NCBI RefSeq assembly: GCF_964355755.1
Contig: NC_092676.1
Coordinates: forward strand, 10,586,288 to 10,646,287
DNA: 60,000 nt
Direction: 5' to 3'
Source: Antedon mediterranea
Taxonomy: Eukaryota > Echinodermata > Crinoidea > Comatulida > Antedonidae
Each line of letters starts with the position of its first letter. Position 1 is the stretch's first letter. Position numbers and translations under genes: made by a program. Under the pieces are notes generated by a model that saw only the letters and a program-made list of their open reading frames with translations, did no database searches and had not been told where the DNA came from. This document shows positions 15,311-26,810 of the stretch, in pieces.

Positions 15311-16954
15311 GTGTTCTCAAATAATTAGATTAACAACTACATCTATTATGTTTAAATCAGCTAAACAATTATTGAGGAAACTACATTTATTATGTTTAAA
15401 TCAACTAAACAATAACTAAATAATCAACTACATGTATTGTGATTAAATCAACACCTGCTAAGTTACACCTACTATCATGTAGACAAGTAAACACTTACTA
15501 ATTATTAAACTACATTTATTATGATTAAATTATCTAAACAAATACTAATAATAAATTACACCTAATATCATTAAATAAACTAAACAGTCCCTGACTAATC
15601 AACTAAATGTATTGTGTTTATATCAACTAAACAATTACTGATTAAACTACATTCGTTGTGTTTAAATTAACTAAACATTGAATATTCATCAACTACACTT
15701 ACAATGATAAAATCAACTAAACAATTACTGATTAAACTAAATTTGTTGTGTTTAAATCAACTAAACAATCTTAACTATTAACTACACCTACTACTGTATT
15801 ACCAAACCAAGTAAACAATTACTAAATTATCTATATGTTTAAATAACTAAATATTTACTGAATAATAAACTACATTTATTGTGATTAAATCAACTAATCT
15901 ATGACTGATACATTAACTACACTTACTATCATCAAATCAACTAAACAATAACTAAATAATCAACTACATTAATTGTGTTGAAATATACTAAATACCTAAT
16001 AATTCTCAACTACACTTTCTATCGTCAAATCAACAAAACAATTACTAATTAATCAATCAACTACATCTATTGTGTTTAAATAACTAAATATTTACTGAAT
16101 AATAAACTACATTTATTGTGATTAAATCAACTAAAGAATGACTGATAAACTAACTACATTTTCTATCATCAAATCAACTAAACAATAACTAAATAATCAA
16201 CTACATCTATTGTGTTTAAATAAACTAAACAGTTAACAATTCTCAACTACACCTACTATTTTTAAATCAACTAAGCAATTCCTGATAAATCAACAACATT
16301 TATGTTTAAGTCATCCACATGTATTGTGTTGATAAGTTGATCAGCTACACCTACTATTATCTAAACAAGTAAACAGTTATTAACTAATAAACTACAGTTA
16401 ATAAGTTTAAATCAACTAAACAATGACTAATTCTCAACTACAATTACTATCATCAAATCAATTAAATAATAACTAAATAAGCAACTCATTTTTTTTGGTT
16501 TAAATCACCTAAACAATTACTAATTAAAACTACATTTATTGTATTTAAATCAACTAAACATTTACTAATTATCAACTACATCTACTTTCATAGAATATAC
16601 TTACTAATTGATCAACTATATTTGTTGTGATTAAATCAACTAAACAATTATTGATTAAACTACATTTGTTGGTAACTAAATAATCAACTACATTAATTGT
16701 GTTTAAAATCTGCTAAACAATTACTGATTATAAACTACATATACTATTATTAAATTAACTAAGCAATTCCTGATAAACCAACTACATTTATTGTGTTTTT
16801 TAATCATCTAAAAAATTAGTAATTATCAACTACATCTACTCTCATGAAATCAAGTAAATAATTACTGATTGATCAACTACATTCATTGTGTTTAATTCAA
16901 CTAAAGAATGACTAATTATCAACTACACCTACTCTCATAAAAATTAACTCCATT
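15311..16954. repeat. Degenerate ~46-bp monomeric satellite, second right block
   Basis: Same monomer family as 11411-14665, lying between the two copies of the duplicated unique block. Units are more diverged than in the dimeric core. Nothing else was seen in this stretch. Confidence 0.75.
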
Positions 16955-17620
16955 TATTGTGGTGGTTTATTAGTAGTTTAAATAAGTAACATGTTAGTAA
17001 AGCAAAAAACATAAAACTCAAAATATCATATATTTAATCAATTACCTGAAGAATTTTGTGAAGTGGCAGATGATTGAAACCAAAGCAGAAACTGAAAGTA
17101 TATAAAAAAAAAAAACAACAACAAAATCAATTAATATTCAATAATCAAATCCAGTTTAGGGTTTACAATAATTCCACAAAAATTGTCCCAGATTTCTTCA
17201 TAAAAAATCTTTCTCATTTTATTTCAATTGTAAGACATCCGTTACTCTTTTGATAAAAAAAAATTGGTAGGTTATATTATATATTGTGGCATTGACTTGG
17301 GTGCTCTGTTATTTAATATTAATCTTATAGATAGAAAAAAAATGGGTTAATATTCATTTTATAATAATTAAACTATTACAGTAATTGCTATAATATAATA
17401 CTAGTCTTATATTTAACCATCTTCTCTTGTTTCCCCTTCATTTTATCTTCCTTCATCTTGTTATTTGGTATCTTCCTCTTCTAAAATCATATTATCAATT
17501 ATCTTCTTCACGTTCTAAGAAGACAAAATATGCAGTTAGAGCTAACAGAGATATAAACTGAGTAATAAGAGATAAAATGTAACACAGATAAAAGTATAAC
17601 TACTTGAATGTTGTGTTCTC
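16955..17620. repeat. Unique-sequence block, copy 2 of the duplicated unit
   Basis: Partner of 14670-15310. It contains the second 46-nt exon-like interval (17046-17091) with the same acceptor and donor as copy 1 and several substitutions in the body. The pyrimidine-rich stretch recurs at about 17420-17490. Satellite stops here, and the DNA to the right is single-copy within this window. Confidence 0.8.
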
Positions 17621-18560
17621 AACTGATTACATTAATCATTGTTTACTAATATCTATACTTTTCAGTTAGCGTGTCTGCTGTTTTTGAGTTCATGATCAAG
17701 GATAGGCTTACATATAGAAATATATTAATCCATGATTTTAACAATTGCAATGGGCATAAAGTCAATTATAATAAGTAAATGATTTACCTTTTTAATTAAA
17801 AGAACAGAGCACTGTTACTGTTGCTTCCTGATTGGTATTCCTCATGGATTTACATTTCCCTTCAATTATAATTACACCTGGCACTGTTCTATTCTAAGAA
17901 AGAAATTGTTATGCATTATAAACACAACTAAACTTAGATGATATTCAATAGTGTGTTTTAACATTGTTTTCATTAAACATGGATGATGAAATAAAATTAA
18001 TTTATGTTATAGAGAAACAATTAAGTCGAATAAGGTGACATGTTTTAGAAGCAGTAGCATTTGAAATAATAAATAGAACATTGTGTTAGCGGTGATGTAA
18101 TGTATTTTTCTAATGTTGGGAAAGAATGGAACATATTTTGATATAATGGATATCAATTTTGTATATTATTAGTATAGTTAGTAGTGACAAATGCACCAAT
18201 AAAAACATATTTAGTTACCAGTATTCACTCCTTGTTCACTGCATGCACACATAACTTGTTTCCATTGATGAAAAACAGTGTTACTAAAGAAATTGCTGGA
18301 TAAACTACATAAGAATAAAACTAGAAAAAAAACTTGTTAAATTATGAAATTGCTATAGATTAAAGTTCATTTGGTTTATATTTTGTATGATGATTCTGTT
18401 TGTTTTTTAATAGTAAAAAAAAAATCAGTAATCGTATTTAAAAGTAAATATTCTCAATACAATAAATTTAAAATTACCATACTAAATTCTGGTACCGTAT
18501 TGTTTCTGAAGAGGCATCAATTTATCTGAAAAACAAAGAAAGAAATGAAGTTTAGAGAGA
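17621..18560. other. Single-copy AT-rich DNA with two exon-like intervals
   Basis: No protein gene is recognised. Two intervals have good minus-strand splice context. In 17788-17893 the acceptor is TTTCTTTCTTAG and the donor is AAG|GTAAAT, and one frame stays open for 33 codons before a stop inside the exon. In 18478-18525 the acceptor ends TTTTTCAG and the donor is ATG|GTAATT. They are included in the candidate non-coding transcript. Confidence 0.35.
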
Positions 18561-18564
18561 TATT

Positions 18565-19115
18565 ACTAATACTAGGCCTAGGCCTAGTAGTATATTGGAT
18601 AAATAAAAAACATGGTCTGAATACACTAAACCAGCCTGAATGTCTAAAATAATAATATTAGCCTAACCAAAAACACTACAGTAATATAATAATAAATTAT
18701 TTGCTTTATAAATAACACTATGTAAGAATTAGGATTGTGTGCATAGACCTAGTTTGATAAGCACAACAATGTCCAAGAAGAAACTAGGCCTAGGCCTAGC
18801 CTAGGCTAGTAGGCCTAGCCTAGTAGTAGGGGGTAGGCCTAGCTAGGGCTAGGCCTCAAAAGCAGAAGAAGCAGAAGCCTAATTGCTTAATGTTTATAGG
18901 TAGAGTAGGCCTCTAGGCCTTATTTACAAACAAGTGAAAAAGTACAGGTAGGCCTAACCTAGACCGGCTTGGGAATAAAACTACTCTCCTTGTGTACTAA
19001 CATTTTAGGCATAACTAAGGTCTGGCCTATGTAGGCCTAGGCCTAGGTAGACTTTATTTAGGGCCTTGCCTACTAGGCTAGGCCTAGTTTATAAGGCCTA
19101 TCAGCCTAATATTAA
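18565..19115. repeat. Cluster of TAGGCCTA / CTAGGCCTAG palindromes
   Basis: Dense, imperfect runs of AGGCCTAGGCCTAG-type sequence, for example at 18575-18590, 18784-18860 and 19036-19100. Single copies of TAGGCCTA occur throughout the window, and another cluster lies at 35520-35575. It behaves as a dispersed self-complementary simple repeat. Its function is unknown. Confidence 0.7.
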
Positions 19116-20393
19116 ACCTTAAGAACTAATATCCATAAAGAAAACAACAACTAATGTCTTAACACTTACTTTAGATTAATTTTTGTAAGGTTTACTAGGA
19201 AATAAACCATTAGTAAACAGAGTATTCTTTTAAAAACTCGGAGATAACTTTCGTTGAGTTTTTTAATTTGTCTCGATTTTGGGTCAGGCTAAGGCTAGCC
19301 TTAACTTAATATTTAAACATGTTTACTGTGTAATTAATATATGAAGATCAGTAAAATATTATTATAATTATTTGTTAACAAATAAATTATTTGTTTTATT
19401 GTTGAAAAGTGTAATTAAGTGATGTTTTTTAACCGTAAAAAACTCTTTTTGTCGAGGTAACAAAAAAAAACCGCCCTCAACAACAAAATATCAAGAAAAG
19501 TAGAGCTAGCGCCTTAAATATGGAAAATTTAAATTTATCATAAATAATTAAAAAATAAACTAACAATTTTCATATTAATACCATATAATCAAAGTAATAA
19601 AATGACAACATTCCGTGAGTTTCAGCTGATTTAACAAATTATAGTCAAAGTTACGAGGTATGCTATATTTGGACTTAAGCAGGTTTCTGCCATCTACCAA
19701 AGGTTAATTTGCTTATATCTCAAAGAAAAAAAATCAAAACGTATCAAAACTTCACCATTATAAACTACACACATATATAGACCTACTGCCAAAAAAATGA
19801 AATTTAAAGTTAAGTATTTCTGCGACCATCGCCAAATGTGCTATTTCCAAGCAGGTAAATGCCATATGTTTTGGCCAAAAAAATACCAAAGAAAAAAAAT
19901 TAAATTTGACCATTTATAATAATCGTACGTACATGAAACTTCTCAGACTTCTTCTGTATATGTTATTTTATCGTATACAAAAAAGAAAATTTAATTTCCA
20001 TTGTTTAACAAAAAATGGCGATAATAAAACGAAAAACATCATTTGTCGTCAAATACGGTCGATGAAAAACATTACCCGATAAGAAGGCCAAGTTCAGAAA
20101 CCGATTTCTTAAAAAGTGGTGGTTAACGAAGGCTGGGTGAGTGATATGATCAAAAGAAACATTTTATCTATGTTTATGTGAAAATCCGATCAAAATTAGT
20201 TACCTAAAAGAAAAGATATAGCAAAACTCTATATATGGTTTTGTGAGAAATTATGGCATTTTCCTGCTATATACGAACAGTGCATTAACATAGGAAATCC
20301 CTATCTCGTTTCACTGTAAACGCAAGCAGGCAAATGCCAATAGATCTAGCGACGATATATATCGATGGGTCCAAGCAGGTAAATGCCATGTGA

Positions 20394-20398
<5 letters not shown>
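19116..20398. other. Intergenic DNA with four spaced copies of an AAGCAGG...ATGCCA motif
   Basis: No gene was found. The motif AAGCAGGTAAATGCCAT, or close variants of it, starts at 19677, 19849, 20324 and 20373, all on the plus strand and irregularly spaced. It does not form a tandem array. It may be the remnant of an older repeat. Confidence 0.4.
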
Positions 20399-20446
<48 letters not shown>

Positions 20447-20508
20447 ACAACAGGCAAAGAACATTAATTCTAAACCGCCCGATGATATACTAAATTTAAT
20501 TAATTAAT

Positions 20509-20572
<64 letters not shown>
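20399..20572. repeat. (TA)n microsatellite tracts
   Basis: Two (TA)n tracts, about 20399-20443 and 20512-20572, separated by an AACATTAATTCTAAACCGCC-type segment that is the start of the tRNA-bearing repeat unit. The TA tract seems to be part of the repeated unit, since copies near 21371, 20920 and 21614 also follow TA runs. Confidence 0.85.
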
Positions 20573-20576
<4 letters not shown>

Positions 20577-20677
20577 GGCAATGAACATTGATTCTAAACC
20601 GCCCGGTAATATACTGAAATTTAATTAATTAATTTGAAACGATAAAGATGAGGAAATCTGTGAGAATGATAAAAAGT

Positions 20678-20741
20678 CGCCCCAACCGAGACTCGAACTT
20701 GGACCGCCTGCTTGATATGCAGATGTCCTAACCACTGGGGC
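20678..20741 (-). pseudogene. tRNA-like sequence with D-arm deletion
   Basis: Same tRNA-like body as at 21254-21325 but 8 nt shorter: the D-arm segment is missing, giving 64 nt instead of 72. The acceptor stem is fully paired (GCCCCAG with TTGGGGC), and the anticodon and T arms are intact. With a broken D arm and damaged box A, this copy should not make a normal tRNA. Confidence 0.65.
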
Positions 20742-21253
20742 TTTCATGGTATTGTTCAAACTCGATTGGATAGCGACTCTTTAACATTCTCGGCGTGGTA
20801 CGGTGGAACAGCACTAGTCCTCAGTTGTACGCACGCGCACCAGAGATCAAATTGATACGCCCTCATCTTTCAGTATTTTTATTCACGAGGCGGGATCTCC
20901 GAAGAGATACTTTTATAATATATATAAACACATCAGCCAATGAACATTAATTCTAAACCGCCCGGTGATATACTGAAATTTAATTAATTAATTTGAAACG
21001 ATAATGATGAGGAAATCTGTGAGAATGAGAAAAAGTCGCCCCAACCGAGACTCGAACTCGGACCGCCTGCTTGATATGCAATACCATGAAAGCCCCAGTG
21101 GTCTAATGGTTAGGACATCTGCATGATATGATACTGAAAGATGAGGGCGTATCAATTTGATCTCTGGTGCGCGTGCGTACAACTGAGGACTAGTGCTGTT
21201 CCACCGTACCACGCCGAGTCGCTATCCAATCGAGTTTGAACAATACCATGAAA

Positions 21254-21325
21254 GCCCCAGTGGTCTAATGGTTAGGACATCTGCATATCAAGCAGGCGGT
21301 CCGAGTTCGAGTCTCGGTTGAGGCG
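21254..21325 (+). tRNA. tRNA-like gene, predicted anticodon AUC (Asp-type), possibly SINE-derived
   Basis: A 72-nt cloverleaf can be drawn. The acceptor is GCCCCAG with TTGAGGC (one mismatch). The D arm is GTCT/GGAC with an 8-nt loop, the anticodon stem is TCTGC/GCAGG with loop ATATCAA, the variable loop has 4 nt, and the T arm is CCGAG/CTCGG with loop TTCGAGT. U33 and a purine at 37 are present. Box A (TGGTCTAATGG) and box B (GAGTTCGAGTC) are recognisable, and a T5 run at 21328 could end pol III transcription. The anticodon reads AUC, which would decode GAU (Asp) but is unusual, because Asp tRNAs normally carry GUC. Several damaged copies nearby make a SINE or pseudo-tRNA origin at least as likely as a working tRNA. 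Confidence 0.5.
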
Positions 21326-21367
21326 ACTTTTTCTCATTCTCACAGATTTCCTCATCTTTATCGTTTC

Positions 21368-21404
<37 letters not shown>

Positions 21405-21734
21405 ACATCAGGCAAAGAACATTAATTCTAAACCGCCCGGTGATATACTGAAATTTAATTAATTAATTGGATAGCGACTCTTTCACACTCTCGGCGTGGT
21501 ACGGCGGAACAGGACTAGTCCTCAATTGTACGCACGCGCACAAGAGATAAAATTGATACGCCCTCATCTTTCAGTATTTTAATTCACGAGGCGGGATCTC
21601 CGAAGAGATACTTTTATATATATAAACACATCAGGCAAAGAACATTAATTCTAAACCGCTCGGTGATATACTGAAATGTAATTAATTAATTTGAAACGAT
21701 AAAGATGAGGAAATCTGTGAGAATGAGAAAAAGT

Positions 21735-21806
21735 CCCCCCAACCGAGATTCGAACTCGGACTGTCTGCTTGATATGCAGCTGTCCTAACCATTAGACCAC
21801 TGGGGC
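21735..21806 (-). tRNA. tRNA-like gene copy, predicted anticodon AUC, possibly SINE-derived
   Basis: Full-length 72-nt copy on the minus strand with the same arms and anticodon loop as the 21254-21325 copy and a few substitutions. The acceptor is GCCCCAG with TTGGGGG (one mismatch at the end). The anticodon stem is altered to CTGC/GCAG, and the T loop is TTCGAAT, closer to canonical box B. No T-run terminator follows closely. It sits at the right edge of the rearranged repeat cluster. Confidence 0.45.
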
Positions 21807-21854
21807 TTTCATGGTATTGTTCAAACTCGATTGGATAGGGACTCTTTCACACTC

Positions 21855-22061
21855 TCTAACACAATTTACATCAGGTGGTTAAAATCAGTACTGAAAGTAC
21901 GAGCCAACTTTATATACCACGAATTTTGCCCTTACGTATAATATATATACGTATAATTACCTTACGTATAATATATATACGTAAGGGCAAAATTCGTGGT
22001 ATATAAAGTTGGTTCGTCCTTTCAGTACTGATTTTAACCACCTGATGTAAATTGTGTTAGA
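21855..22061. repeat. 207-bp near-perfect palindrome (fold-back element)
   Basis: The sequence beginning TCTAACACAATTTACATCAG at 21855 returns as its reverse complement ending at 22061, with arms of about 100 bp and a short ACGTATAATTACCTTACGTA centre. The inner part (ACTTTATATACCA and AATTTTGCCCTTACGTA) recurs in single-arm form at 31396-31453, 52185-52245 and 53437-53513, so the palindrome belongs to a dispersed family. No coding capacity. Confidence 0.85.
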
Positions 22062-22068
22062 TAATTAG

Positions 22069-22317
22069 TTATTGACAATTAAAACGAATTTTAGGTTCAA
22101 CGATTTGCCCCAAATAGAATAGAGATGTTTTCCGATCGTGGTATACACTGTCTAATGAATTACCATCTTGAAAAATACCCGCACACAATAATACGAGGAT
22201 GCTTCGCATTACCCATTTCTTCCTCCTAAAATAATTATTTTTACTATCTGAAAACCGGTTGAACAGCTCCAGTACAGCATCATAATGTTGAAGCCGATTT
22301 TCTTCAAAAAATGCCAT
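22069..22317 (-). CDS. Unrecognised open reading frame, 82 codons
   Basis: An ATG in good context (A at -3, G at +4) opens 82 codons with charged and aromatic residues (MAFFEENRLQHYDAVLE at the start, FRRKKW near residue 30). Composition looks more protein-like than most frames in this AT-rich stretch. I recognise no family. A GT (GG|GTAATG) after codon 35 could be a splice donor, so it might be a first exon. It abuts the 207-bp palindrome and could belong to a degraded transposable element. Confidence 0.2.
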   Translation of the reverse strand: MAFFEENRLQHYDAVLELFNRFSDSKNNYFRRKKWVMRSILVLLCAGIFQDGNSLDSVYHDRKTSLFYLGQIVEPKIRFNCQ

Positions 22318-23229
22318 TTTGATAGATTTTATATACGTTTATAGGCCTACAAATGTATTGATTTGCGATGAATGGAACATTCCAAATTATTTGGTTTAAC
22401 ACAAGTAGGTAAATTTATGGGCCATTGAAAAATCTTAAAACCTTAAGGTATAGTATTGCAATACCCTTGAAAATACTGTAAATACGCATTAACCACTTCA
22501 GGTCGCCATTTGAATCGCAAATTTCTTACTTTGAGTGTTGGTACTGTTAGATATAATATAAAAATATATACAAATAAACTTTATTACTGTGAGCGTGGGA
22601 GGTCCTACTGATTATAAAAACACAGTTTTAACAAATTAATGATTAAATCGCAAATGTTTTACTGTATTTAGTGGTATATTATTTATAGGCCTATAAAACA
22701 TGAAATAAATATTTCGTTACTGTACTGAGTTGGATAAAGAATATATTTAAACAGTCCCCATCCCTCAACACTAATGTTACATACCAAACACAAATTGGGT
22801 TTGTTTAAATGAGTCCAAATCAATAATTTGGACTCATTTTCTGACAAGTTTCTCTTTCGGAAGTAATTCACAGGGTGCTAGTTTAAATCAGCGTCTGTCT
22901 ATTTATTCGTTTCTGTAAACGACAATGTATTTTACGGTACGACGTACATTTGAACTTTTTTACGCTGAAATTACTGTGTAACTATCTGTGGGCACGACCT
23001 AGATCTTGTCTACAATATTATTCATGATGCCAGAATTCACGTGTTCAATGAGACAATATCTTTCTCTCTTTCTCTGTAGATATGATACTGGAAAGATATA
23101 ACATTTTTTAAATGTAGATACTGTGAAGCTAGCTCATAATAATTGAAAATTGACATGCGCTAATAACTCATATTCAAAACAAAATATAACCATTAATATT
23201 TATTTGTTTGTTTTGTCTTTGTTTACAAG
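22318..23229. other. Stretch without recognised gene upstream of SLC22 fragment
   Basis: I looked here on the plus strand for the exon that should precede the SLC22 exons (it would encode the second GRRP-type MFS motif) and did not find it. The DNA is AT-rich, with one TAGGCCTA copy near 22687 and a short palindrome around 22807-22845 (the CCAAAT-AATTTGG repeat). Confidence 0.5.
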
Positions 23230-24233
23230 CAACTGGATTATGGAAGATCACAACAGCTATGATTGGTAAATTTAGTGTGACGTTTGCATTTGCTTTAATT
23301 TATCTGTTTGCAGCTGAAATATTCCCAACTCCAGTCAGGTAATAAAGAATACAAAATGTGCCATTCATTATTGATCGATACTGAACATGTTGTTTAGAAT
23401 TAACTTACCAATATTATTGCAATTTCATTTTGATTATCATGATTTTAATTAGTATAATAATAATGCTAATGATAATAATAATGATAATGCTAATAATGCT
23501 AATGATAATGATATTTATAGGCCTAGAGACTCTTATTATAAAATAATTGTCTCAACCAAGACAACTATTAAATATTTAATACATTTTTTAGGGTCATTGG
23601 TGTTGGTGCTTCATCCATCTCAGCAATTGTCGGAGGAATTATTGCTCCGTTACTACTTGAATTAAGTGTGCTATGGGAACCACTTCATCTTTTATGTTTT
23701 GGGAGTCTGTCTATTACTGCCGGAATATTCACATTAATTTTACCAGAAACCAATGGAAAACAGCTTCCAGAGACTTTAGAAGAAGGAGAAAACTTTGGAA
23801 ATTCAAAGTACGTGATATTATAGTCCACATATAGAAAACTACAATCTGGTCTCCAAATTGTGAGATTTTTAAAGAACTAATTGACACCAAACTGTTACCA
23901 TTTTTCTTCTCGTCTATCAGATGATTTTAATTCAAGACCGATACCACGTTTATAAATGTAAAAAGACGTGAGATTGAAGATTTCTGTTAACAACGTTATA
24001 CTATTCCGGTCCTGGATTATAGAGAATTAACCAAGAAATCAGCCAAAGTACTACTTTTAAAACAGTGTTGTTGTTCTATTACTTATTTACACGTTTAAGT
24101 TATTTAGAAACAATATATTAGTTAACGTATCTCCTTTTGTTTCTCTTACAGAAAGTCGGCTTGTGTCGTTTCTTATAATGAACGAGAAAAAAGTGTAGAC
24201 GAAGAATTGGTTGAACTAAAACCATCCGTTTAA
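23230..24233 (+). CDS. SLC22-family transporter, 3' part (three exons)
   Basis: Three exons are clear: 23230-23338, 23592-23807 and 24152-24233, with acceptors ending AG, donors GTAATA and GTACGT, and a TAA stop at 24231. They encode the final third of an organic cation/anion transporter of the SLC22 branch of the major facilitator superfamily. Visible features are MIGKF and AAEIFPTPVR at the end of a membrane segment, WEPL, then LPETNGKQLPETLEEGE, the C-terminal SLC22 signature, and an acidic tail. Exon lengths and phases match the complete gene at 39915-48016 (109 versus 109, 216 versus 210), but residues differ widely, so it is an old paralogue. The upstream exons are not visible anywhere before 23230. 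It may be truncated, or the 5' part may lie beyond the window. An AATAAA occurs near 24357. Confidence 0.85.
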
Positions 24234-24746
24234 ACAATTATTAGTTGTTGTAAACGTACTGATTCCTATTAAACTGTAACGTAATTATTCTTATTATCAT
24301 CCAATATTATTCACCTGCTGTATAATTTCCACATTAACGGGTTAAGGTAAAGTTATGAATAAACTTAGTATTAACTCATTGAAATGGTATTTTAAATGGT
24401 ATTTCCTAATATAGGCAAATCGTCTAATATATTTATTATCAAATAAAGATATACTGTATTTATTTATATTTATTCATATATTTGAAAACCATTGATTGTT
24501 AAAATCAAATGTGATTCTTATTGTAGAATAGAATATTATATAACACCTACATAAATTCCTTTCATTTAATCGGACGATTGTGGCTCACATGGCGTGCAAT
24601 CGTATGCACTATTAAACGATCTTTTGGCGTTTGGATAATATTTTGTTTTATACAGTACTATTGCTTTTGAAATACAACAGTGCCACCTATTTTGTACTTT
24701 CGCCGCGATTTGAATGTTATGTTTTTCGCGATGGAAGTAAATTTCT

Positions 24747-24749
<3 letters not shown>
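24234..24749. other. 3' flank of the SLC22 fragment
   Basis: Probable 3' UTR and flank. AATAAA-type signals occur at about 24357 and 24443. No other gene is recognised. The open frame from 24631 runs into the TA tract and is not credible. Confidence 0.45.
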
Positions 24750-24832
<83 letters not shown>

Positions 24833-24874
24833 CTAGATCAAATAAGTTAAAACTGCCTCAATATAGATTTATTT

Positions 24875-24913
24875 TAACGACATGTTTCGGGCATAGCCCA
24901 TCATCAGGTGAAA
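24875..24913 (-). ncRNA. Hammerhead-ribozyme-like core in arm A
   Basis: On the minus strand the order is CTGATGA (24907-24901), a GGGC-TAT-GCCC hairpin, GAAA, the palindrome ACATGT, then C followed by GTTAAAA. This is the same arrangement as at 25364-25407 in opposite orientation. See that entry for how it matches the hammerhead consensus and for the weak points. Confidence 0.4.
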
Positions 24914-25011
24914 AGAATTGTAACAAAGGATAACATATATAAGTCACAAAATTACATAATAAAACAAATCAACCAATCAAAGATGTTAACAAACAAAAGG
25001 CATAGGCATAG

Positions 25012-25131
<120 letters not shown>

Positions 25132-25255
25132 CAATGATGTTGCGTAGCACTGCGTAAATTATATATAAATCATACTGTAAATTATAGAAACAGTGCTCAT
25201 ATTCGGAACATGATCTCATAATCATATGAGCACTGTTTCTATAATTTACAGTATG

Positions 25256-25290
<35 letters not shown>

Positions 25291-25363
25291 AACATCTTTG
25301 ATTGGTTGATTTGTTTTATTATGTAATTTTGTGACTTATATATGTTATCCTTTGTTACAATTC

Positions 25364-25407
25364 TTTTCACCTGATGATGGGCTATGCCCGAAACATGTCG
25401 TTAAAAT
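25364..25407 (+). ncRNA. Hammerhead-ribozyme-like core in arm A'
   Basis: CTGATGA at 25371-25377 matches the C3-A9 core box. GGGC/GCCC with a UAU loop would be helix II, GAAA at 25390-25393 the second core box, and ACATGT (25393-25398) a very short self-complementary helix III. C25399 would be the cleavage residue. The GTTAAAA that follows pairs with TTTTCAC before the core (one internal mismatch) as helix I. Tiny palindromic helix III is known in hammerheads of Penelope-like elements and retrozymes, which act best as dimers. Against it: one unpaired U lies between A9 and helix II. No reverse transcriptase was seen nearby. Confidence 0.4.
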
Positions 25408-25445
25408 AAATCTATATTGAGGCAGTTTTAACTTATTTGATCTTG

Positions 25446-26810
<1,365 letters not shown>

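Larger units (their letters stand above)
1025..19200 (-). ncRNA. Candidate spliced long non-coding transcript (minus strand)
   Basis: I infer this from splice signals only. In transcript order, an exon could end at 19170 (donor AAA|GTAAGT). Internal exon-like intervals follow at 18525-18478, 17893-17788, 17091-17046 and 14803-14758. A terminal exon could start at 1515 after a strong polypyrimidine acceptor and run to AATAAA signals at about 1051-1042. Every interval has AG before it and GT after it on the minus strand. No shared open frame runs through them: the 48-nt exon has an ATG followed by ten codons and a stop. The 17091-17046 and 14803-14758 intervals are 46-nt copies of each other and lie in a duplicated block. 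The satellite would be intronic. Chance splice sites in AT-rich DNA are a real alternative. RNA-seq would settle it. Confidence 0.25.
20573..21860. repeat. Rearranged cluster of a tRNA-bearing dispersed repeat
   Basis: At least three copies of a unit of about 350-400 bp. Its order is: TA tract, AAACCGCCCGG segment, GATGAGGAAATCTGTGAGAA, an antisense tRNA-like body, CTCGATTGGATAGCGACTCT, then a CG-rich tail ending GGCGGGATCTCCGAAGAGAT. Copies start near 20573, 20930, 21402 and 21625. Part of the cluster is inverted: 21077-21360 reads as the reverse complement of 20640-20870, with internal breakpoints at 21076-21078 and 21125. The pattern suggests a SINE-like or tRNA-carrying element rearranged by template switching. 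Confidence 0.7.

Noticed and set aside
2641-17000. Possible CRISPR-like array
   Set aside because: Repeats are contiguous with no unique spacers, and the genome is eukaryotic. It is a satellite. The 61-bp array at 36540-38560 is rejected for the same reason.
20988-21212. 74-codon minus-strand frame
   Set aside because: It reads across the tRNA-like body and breakpoints of the rearranged repeat.
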